From: Rathayibacter sp. SD072
GTDB taxonomy: Bacteria > Actinomycetota > Actinomycetes > Actinomycetales > Microbacteriaceae
Length of the DNA stretch: 64,000 bases
NCBI RefSeq assembly: GCF_017355185.1
Contig: NZ_JADILJ010000003.1
Coordinates: 79,305-143,304, forward strand
Direction: 5' to 3'
Shown here: positions 59,900 to 64,000 of the stretch, piece after piece
How the letters are laid out: each line of letters opens with the position of its first letter
How positions within the stretch are numbered: the first letter of the stretch is position 1
The notes under the pieces: model-generated
What the model was told of the DNA's origin: nothing
The model's input: the letters and a program-made list of their open reading frames with translations, nothing else
Database searches by the model: none
Translations under genes and position numbers: made by a program

Positions 59900-60373
59900 T
59901 CAGGGGGTGCCCTGCTCCCCACGCACAGTCAAGAACCAAGCCGTATCGCGATCAGCGTCGGTCGTAGCCGCGCCAATGAGGTCGATCGGGGCGGTGCAGA
60001 GAGAGGCCGGGTCGATTTCGTGCGGTCCCTCGCCGCAGTCCACTGCCTCGACGGTGGTCGTGGTCGTCGTGTTGGCTGTGCCGGTTATTGAAGCGGAGTC
60101 GAGCTGCAGTTCCACCGTGCCGTCCCCGAAGCACTCGAAGGTGATGGCACTGGGCATCGCTGGCTGGTCGAAAGTGGCCTCCGTGCGATCACTTTCCCGG
60201 CCCGCGCTCGAATCGGACGACAGCCCCGCGAGAAAGGACCCGTCCGCGTCAATGTCGGCCTGACGATCCGAGCGCCATTGAGTGAGTTGTGCACGATCGA
60301 CGGGGCCCGGCGCGCACGCGGTCATCGTGGCTGCGACGGCCAGAAGGAGTGTGAGTGCAACAGAACGACCCAT
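59900..60373 (-). CDS. Lipoprotein, 157 aa
   Basis: Signal peptide ALTLLLAVAATMTACAPG with the lipobox MTAC. The mature part is Asp/Ser/Thr-rich (LDSASITGTANTTTTTTVEA) with two further Cys residues (FECFGDG, VDCGEGP). No domain recognised. The start overlaps the region before the GNAT gene, which reads on the opposite strand. Confidence 0.75.
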   Translation of the reverse strand: MGRSVALTLLLAVAATMTACAPGPVDRAQLTQWRSDRQADIDADGSFLAGLSSDSSAGRESDRTEATFDQPAMPSAITFECFGDGTVELQLDSASITGTANTTTTTTVEAVDCGEGPHEIDPASLCTAPIDLIGAATTDADRDTAWFLTVRGEQGTP

Positions 60374-60415
60374 CCGCCCACCCTAGGTCCGGCCGAAACG
60401 GCGGCAGTGAGCCGT

Positions 60416-60464
60416 GTCACTCAATCCGGCCGAAGCGTCCCGCCGACCGATCCCTACCGGACGC
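60416..60464. repeat. Copy 2 of the 50-bp intergenic direct repeat
   Basis: Starts GTCACTCAATCC like copy 1 (59201-59252) and ends ACCGGACGC. It contains a possible hairpin (GCGTCC with GGACGC). It lies just upstream of the GNAT start. Confidence 0.75.
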
Positions 60465-60489
60465 TCGAACTGGGGAGAAGGATGCCTAC

Positions 60490-61050
60490 ATGACGCTGCG
60501 AACCGAGCTTGCGACCGAGCGAGAGTGGGCCGATGTGCGAACTGCATTCGGACCTCGCGCCGAGAAGCCCGACTCCTGCTGGTGCCAGAGATTCCGTCCT
60601 CATGACCGCGCAACGAATGAGGACGCACTTCGCGCAGAGCTGCACGATTCATCTGTCCCGATCGGTGTGCTCGCTTACATGGACGATCGGCCCGTCGGCT
60701 GGACCCGGGTCGTTCCCCGCCACACGCTCCCTGGCATCACCGGGAACGCAGCGCTGACCCGCATTCTCAAGGAAGACCCTGCCGCCTGGTGGGTCACCTG
60801 CATCAACCTCCGCAAAGAGGCCCGCGGCCGCGGTGTGGGTACCGCCCTCCTCCGCGCAGCCATCGACCACGCTTGCGCCAACGGCGCATCGGTCCTCGAT
60901 GGGCACCCCGTCGACGTCACTATGTCCACCACGCGGCCCTCGCCTTCCGCGCTCTTCACCGGAACCACGTCCATCTTCGCGGCCGCCGGCTTCCACGAGA
61001 TCGGACGCACCTACCCCAGCCGACCGGTCATGCGCGCCAACCTCAGCTGA
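60490..61050 (+). CDS. GNAT-family N-acetyltransferase, 186 aa
   Basis: Seen: acetyl-CoA loop in CINLRKEARGRGVGTALLRA (motif A R-G-x-G-x-G/A), preceded by GVLAYMDDRPVGWTRVV and followed by FTGTTSIFAAAGFHEIGRT (motif B). Cys-rich start KPDSCWCQRF is typical of a subgroup. ATG 60490 chosen; upstream codons lie in the repeat. Substrate unknown. Confidence 0.87.
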   Translation: MTLRTELATEREWADVRTAFGPRAEKPDSCWCQRFRPHDRATNEDALRAELHDSSVPIGVLAYMDDRPVGWTRVVPRHTLPGITGNAALTRILKEDPAAWWVTCINLRKEARGRGVGTALLRAAIDHACANGASVLDGHPVDVTMSTTRPSPSALFTGTTSIFAAAGFHEIGRTYPSRPVMRANLS

Positions 61051-61118
61051 CCCGTACCGCTTACCCATCTCCATACGGGACGCCGCGTTACGTCCCTGCG
61101 GCAGGGGAAAGAATGCGG

Positions 61119-61880
61119 CTAGGCCTGCTCGGTGGGCATGACCCACATCTCCGCGATGGCGGCGCGCCAGGGTCGGGTGACCATGAACGCGATGCCTTCT
61201 GCGATGTCCTGGGCGTCGAGCATGGTGAAGCCGCCGAAGTTGGCTTCGATGTTCGCGAGGATCTCGTCGGTGTTGTGGGAGTCGAGTTCGGTGTCGACCT
61301 TGCCGGGTTCGAGGATCCCGACGCGCACGTGGGATGCGGCGAGTTCCTGGCGGAGGGCTTCGCTGAATCCGTTGACGCCGTGTTTCGTGAGGCTGTAGGC
61401 GCCGACGGTGGGGAACGTGGTGCGGCCGGCGACCGAGGAGATGTTGACAATGTCCGCGACCTCGCGCAGCTTCTCGGCGGCTGCTGCTTGGAGGTGCGGG
61501 AGGGCGGCTTTGGTCATGTAGAGCAGGCCCTGCTGGTTGACCGCGATCATGCGGTTCCAGTCCTCGATATCCGCGTCGGCCGCGAGGGCGAGGATCATCA
61601 GGCCGGCGTTGTTGACGAGGATGTCGAGCCGTCCGAACCGTTCGATGGTCGCGGCGATGGCCGCGTCGGCCTGGCTGCGGTTTGTGATGTCGGCGGGAAC
61701 GGCGAGAGCGGTGCCGCCGGCGTTCTCGATCTCGGTGACCAGCTCGGTCAGTCGGTCGGCGCGGCGGGCGACGAGGACGACGGAGGCTCCGTGGGCGGCG
61801 AGTTCGCGGGCGGTCGCGTGTCCGATTCCGCTGCTCGCGCCGGTGATGAGGGCGACGGTTCCGGTGAGCTTCTGAGTCAT
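61119..61880 (-). CDS. SDR family oxidoreductase, 253 aa
   Basis: Seen: TGASSGIG at residues 14-21, NNAG, NISSVAGRT with catalytic Ser, and YSLTK. C-terminal LEPGKVDTEL. A YdfG/serine-dehydrogenase-like classical SDR. It is transcribed away from the 61959 SDR's stop with a hairpin between, in the same direction. The two SDRs differ enough to have distinct substrates. Confidence 0.91.
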   Translation of the reverse strand: MTQKLTGTVALITGASSGIGHATARELAAHGASVVLVARRADRLTELVTEIENAGGTALAVPADITNRSQADAAIAATIERFGRLDILVNNAGLMILALAADADIEDWNRMIAVNQQGLLYMTKAALPHLQAAAAEKLREVADIVNISSVAGRTTFPTVGAYSLTKHGVNGFSEALRQELAASHVRVGILEPGKVDTELDSHNTDEILANIEANFGGFTMLDAQDIAEGIAFMVTRPWRAAIAEMWVMPTEQA

Positions 61881-61906
61881 GGGTATCCGTTCTCGGGAAG
61901 AAGGAG

Positions 61907-61946
61907 CCGCGGAAGGAGCACCAACGATGCGGGGCCCCTTCCGCGG
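61907..61946. terminator. Hairpin between the two SDR genes
   Basis: CCGCGGAAGG (61907-61916) pairs with CCTTCCGCGG (61937-61946). It follows the upstream SDR stop in the minus direction. No T-run, so it may be partial terminator or RNA stabiliser. Confidence 0.6.
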
Positions 61947-61958
61947 GTGAGGGGGTGG

Positions 61959-62804
61959 TTACGCGTCGTCGTGAGCGAGGGACGAGGACAGTTCGCGGTG
62001 CGCCTCGACCTGCTCGATAAGGAGGTTCGCCTTGTCCAGCCCGGTCTGCACGGCGTCGGCGCCGGCCACCCAGCGCAGCGGCGGCTGCTCCGAGTCGGCG
62101 AGGGTGATCAGGGCGGCGGCGAGCTTGGCGGGGTCCCCGCCCTGCTTCCCGTTCATGCCCTTCCACGCCTGGATGGTTGACGCGGTGCGCTCGGCGTAGT
62201 CGTCGATCGAGAGCTCGGGCCAGGTGGTGGAGGCGCCTTCGACCAGCAGCTCGGTGCGGAAGAACCCGGGCTCCACGATCATCGTCGTGATCCCGTAGGG
62301 GGCGAGGTCGTAGCGGAGGGATTCCATCCAGCCCTCGAGGGCGAACTTCGATGCGCAGTACGCCGCGACGAACTCCTGGCCGACGAGTCCCGCGGTGGAG
62401 CTGAAGGTGATGACCTGGCCGCTGCGCTGCCGGCGCATGACGGGCAGGACCGCCCGAGTGACGTTCAGCGGGCCGAAGAAGTTGGTCTCCATCTGCTGGC
62501 GCAGCTGCGCGGGGCTGATCTCCTCGAAGAACCCGGCGACGAAGATGCCGGCGTTGTTGACGAGCACGTCGATGCGGCCGAACCGCTCGACGGCCGCGTC
62601 CGCGGCGGCCTGCGCAGCGTTCTCGTCGGTGATGTCGAGCGAGAGCGCGAGAAGGTTCTCGTGCTCTCCCAGCACGGCAGTGACCTTGGCGGAGTCGCGG
62701 GCGGTGCCGACGACGCGGTGCCCGGCGTCGAGGGCGGCTTTGGCGAGGTCGATGCCCATGCCGCGGGCTGCGCCGGTGATGAAGTAGACCTTGGTGTCGC
62801 TCAT
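61959..62804 (-). CDS. SDR family oxidoreductase, 281 aa
   Basis: Seen: TGAARGMG at residues 11-18, NNAG, FSSTAG with catalytic Ser, YCASK with Tyr/Lys, and VEPGFFRTEL. Typical of the extended 280-aa group of actinobacterial oxidoreductases. First gene of the two-SDR run and divergent from the broken MmyB-type regulator, which in intact relatives normally controls such SDRs. Substrate unknown. Confidence 0.91.
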   Translation of the reverse strand: MSDTKVYFITGAARGMGIDLAKAALDAGHRVVGTARDSAKVTAVLGEHENLLALSLDITDENAAQAAADAAVERFGRIDVLVNNAGIFVAGFFEEISPAQLRQQMETNFFGPLNVTRAVLPVMRRQRSGQVITFSSTAGLVGQEFVAAYCASKFALEGWMESLRYDLAPYGITTMIVEPGFFRTELLVEGASTTWPELSIDDYAERTASTIQAWKGMNGKQGGDPAKLAAALITLADSEQPPLRWVAGADAVQTGLDKANLLIEQVEAHRELSSSLAHDDA

Positions 62805-62925
62805 GCGATGCCTTCCTGTTCGATGACCTCAGTCAACGTCCGGCGGCAGCTGCGAGACAGGCCCGGTCTATCCGGTTAACAGCAGGGACCCCCTACCGGC
62901 CGCACGTCGGCGTAGGTTCGCCAGA

Positions 62926-63831
62926 GTGGACATGCCGAACGAGATCCGAGAGTTCCTGATGTCGCGACGGTCCCGCTTGACGCCCGCGAGCATCGGACTG
63001 CCCGACTTCGGCGGGCGCCGCCGCGTCGCGGGGCTCCGACGCGAGGAAGTCGCCCTCGTCGCCGGCATCTCGGTCGAGTACTACACGCGCCTGGAACGCG
63101 GCACCGTCTCGGGAGTGTCGGAGTCGGTGCTCGACGCAGTTGCGCGCGCCCTGCTCCTGGATGACGTCGAGGCCGCCCACCTGCGCGATCTGGTGCGCGC
63201 CGCGAACGGCACGACGAGCCTGCGCCCCGCGCGCACCCCGCCAAGGAACCAGCAGGTCAGCGCCCTCGTGCAGCAGATCATCGACGGCATGACCGGCCTG
63301 CCCACCGTGGTGCAGAACTCCCGCCTGGACGTGATCGCCTCGAACCGTCTCGGCCGCGCGTTCTACGCGGACCTGTCCTTCGCATCGAAACCGCCGCCGA
63401 ACTTCGCCCGGTACCTCTTCCTCGACCCCCGCTCGCGAACTTTCTACCGCGACTGGGACGACGTTGCGTAGCAGAGCGTCGCACTGCTCCGCAACGCCGC
63501 CGGACGCACCCCCTCCGACCGCGCTCTCACCGGACTCGTCGGCGAACTGTCGATGGCAAGCCCCGAGTTCCGCTCCCTCTGGGCCGCCCACACAGTCCGC
63601 GAGCACCGCACCGGCGACAAGCGCTTCCACCACCCCGTCGTCGGCGACCTCGACCTCGCCTTCGAATCCCTCGAACCGGCCTCCCACCCCGGCCTGCTCC
63701 TCATCGCCTACACCGCCGCCCCCATGTCCGCGTCCCACGACGCGCTCCAGCTCCTCGCCGCCTGGGACGCCACGGACAACAGCCACACCTCCTCCAGCTC
63801 GACCCCTCCCAGCAGACCCATCTCTCCCTGA
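62926..63831 (+). pseudogene. XRE/MmyB-type regulator interrupted by an in-frame TAG
   Basis: HTH: FLMSRRSRLTPASIGLP, RRRVAGLRREEVALVAGISV and EYYTRLERGTVSGVSESVLD. Then the MmyB ligand domain: LDVIASNRLGRAFYADLSFA, FLDPRSRTFYRDWDDVA. A TAG (63469-63471) stops the frame after 181 residues, and the same frame continues SVALLRNAAGRTPSDRALTG to SPEFRSLWAAHTVREHRTGD, KRFHHPVVGDLDLAFESLEP and a stop at 63831. So one base change breaks an otherwise intact 301-codon gene; the first half may still be made. Divergent from the SDR at 62804. Confidence 0.85.
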
Positions 63832-63886
63832 GCGTTCGCGCCCACCGATTCGCGCCCGGTAGACGATCCCCATACGGGATGCCGCC

Positions 63887-64000
63887 TCAACCAGCGTGCG
63901 CAGGATCCTTCGTGTCGAACTGCGAGAGAGGGAACTGCTTCTCGGGAGACATCGCGCCGTCTTCGAACCGCCGTCCTTCGTTCAGGAGGACGTGCCCAGT
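63887..64000 (-). CDS. C-terminal end of an unidentified gene, cut by window edge
   Basis: From the edge the frame reads TGHVLLNEGRRFEDGAMSPE and KQFPLSQFDTKDPAHAG before a TGA (63887-63889). Only 37 codons are inside the window. No family is recognised. A copy of the intergenic repeat (around 63866-63885) lies directly after the stop. Confidence 0.45.
   Translation of the reverse strand, partial: TGHVLLNEGRRFEDGAMSPEKQFPLSQFDTKDPAHAG

Noticed and set aside
1..64000. tRNA, rRNA or riboswitch
   Set aside because: No T-loop-like GGTTCGA-type cloverleaf or known riboswitch pattern could be supported by eye.

Overview
The window is about 64 kb of high-G+C DNA with dense, often overlapping genes, frequent GTG starts and strong purine-rich ribosome sites. 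The small-gene families near 56-58 kb and the overall gene style suggest a Gram-positive actinobacterium, most likely Microbacteriaceae (Rathayibacter/Curtobacterium-like). That placement is inference; no rRNA, tRNA or CRISPR array was seen.

1-20.9 kb is metabolic. It holds an RraA-family gene, glutamate dehydrogenase, an MHS-type MFS transporter, a pxpABC (5-oxoprolinase-like) operon, an SDR, an aminotransferase and a TetR regulator. Two convergent peptide-type ABC importer operons follow, and both use the same unusual permease-ATPase fusion. A LacI regulator is divergent from the second. A sequence element at 1871, 6053 and 9046 may tie the first gene groups into one regulon, consistent with import of 5-oxoproline or a related amide, conversion to glutamate, and deamination.

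21-26.4 kb holds small enzymes, a divergent VOC/WYL pair with a clear operator, and then a patchwork of broken genes: a conjugative coupling-protein tail, gluconokinase, a 2-hydroxyacid dehydrogenase head, a twice-frameshifted idonate dehydrogenase, an SDR tail and an MmyB tail.

26.4-33.7 kb is a DeoR-controlled run: APC transporter, GMC oxidoreductase, SIS isomerase, ROK kinase, HAD phosphatase and SGNH hydrolase. It resembles a fructosamine-type (Amadori compound) catabolic operon.

33.9-42.9 kb is the most striking part: eight co-directional, mostly touching or overlapping genes on DNA of visibly lower G+C. An AAA ATPase plus subtilase pair (IetAS-like) is followed by a sigma-like HTH protein, a second HTH-like protein and an ImmA/IrrE metallopeptidase. 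Then come a triple ubiquitin-like protein, an E2-like protein without any cysteine, and a JAB-E1 fusion. I read it as a composite ubiquitin-like/protease defence island. Mobilisation genes (relaxase, MobC), a cloverleaf-like DNA structure and a serine recombinase follow to 48.1 kb, suggesting the cargo is mobile.

48.4-53.8 kb has an ECF sigma factor with a membrane partner and a cluster of small exported proteins, including a beta/gamma-crystallin-like protein and tandem secreted paralogues. 54-64 kb is mixed: small actinobacterial proteins including two DUF7882-type paralogues, VOC, AraC, two lipoproteins, GNAT, two SDRs and an MmyB-type regulator broken by a single in-frame TAG. A short intergenic repeat family is scattered through it.
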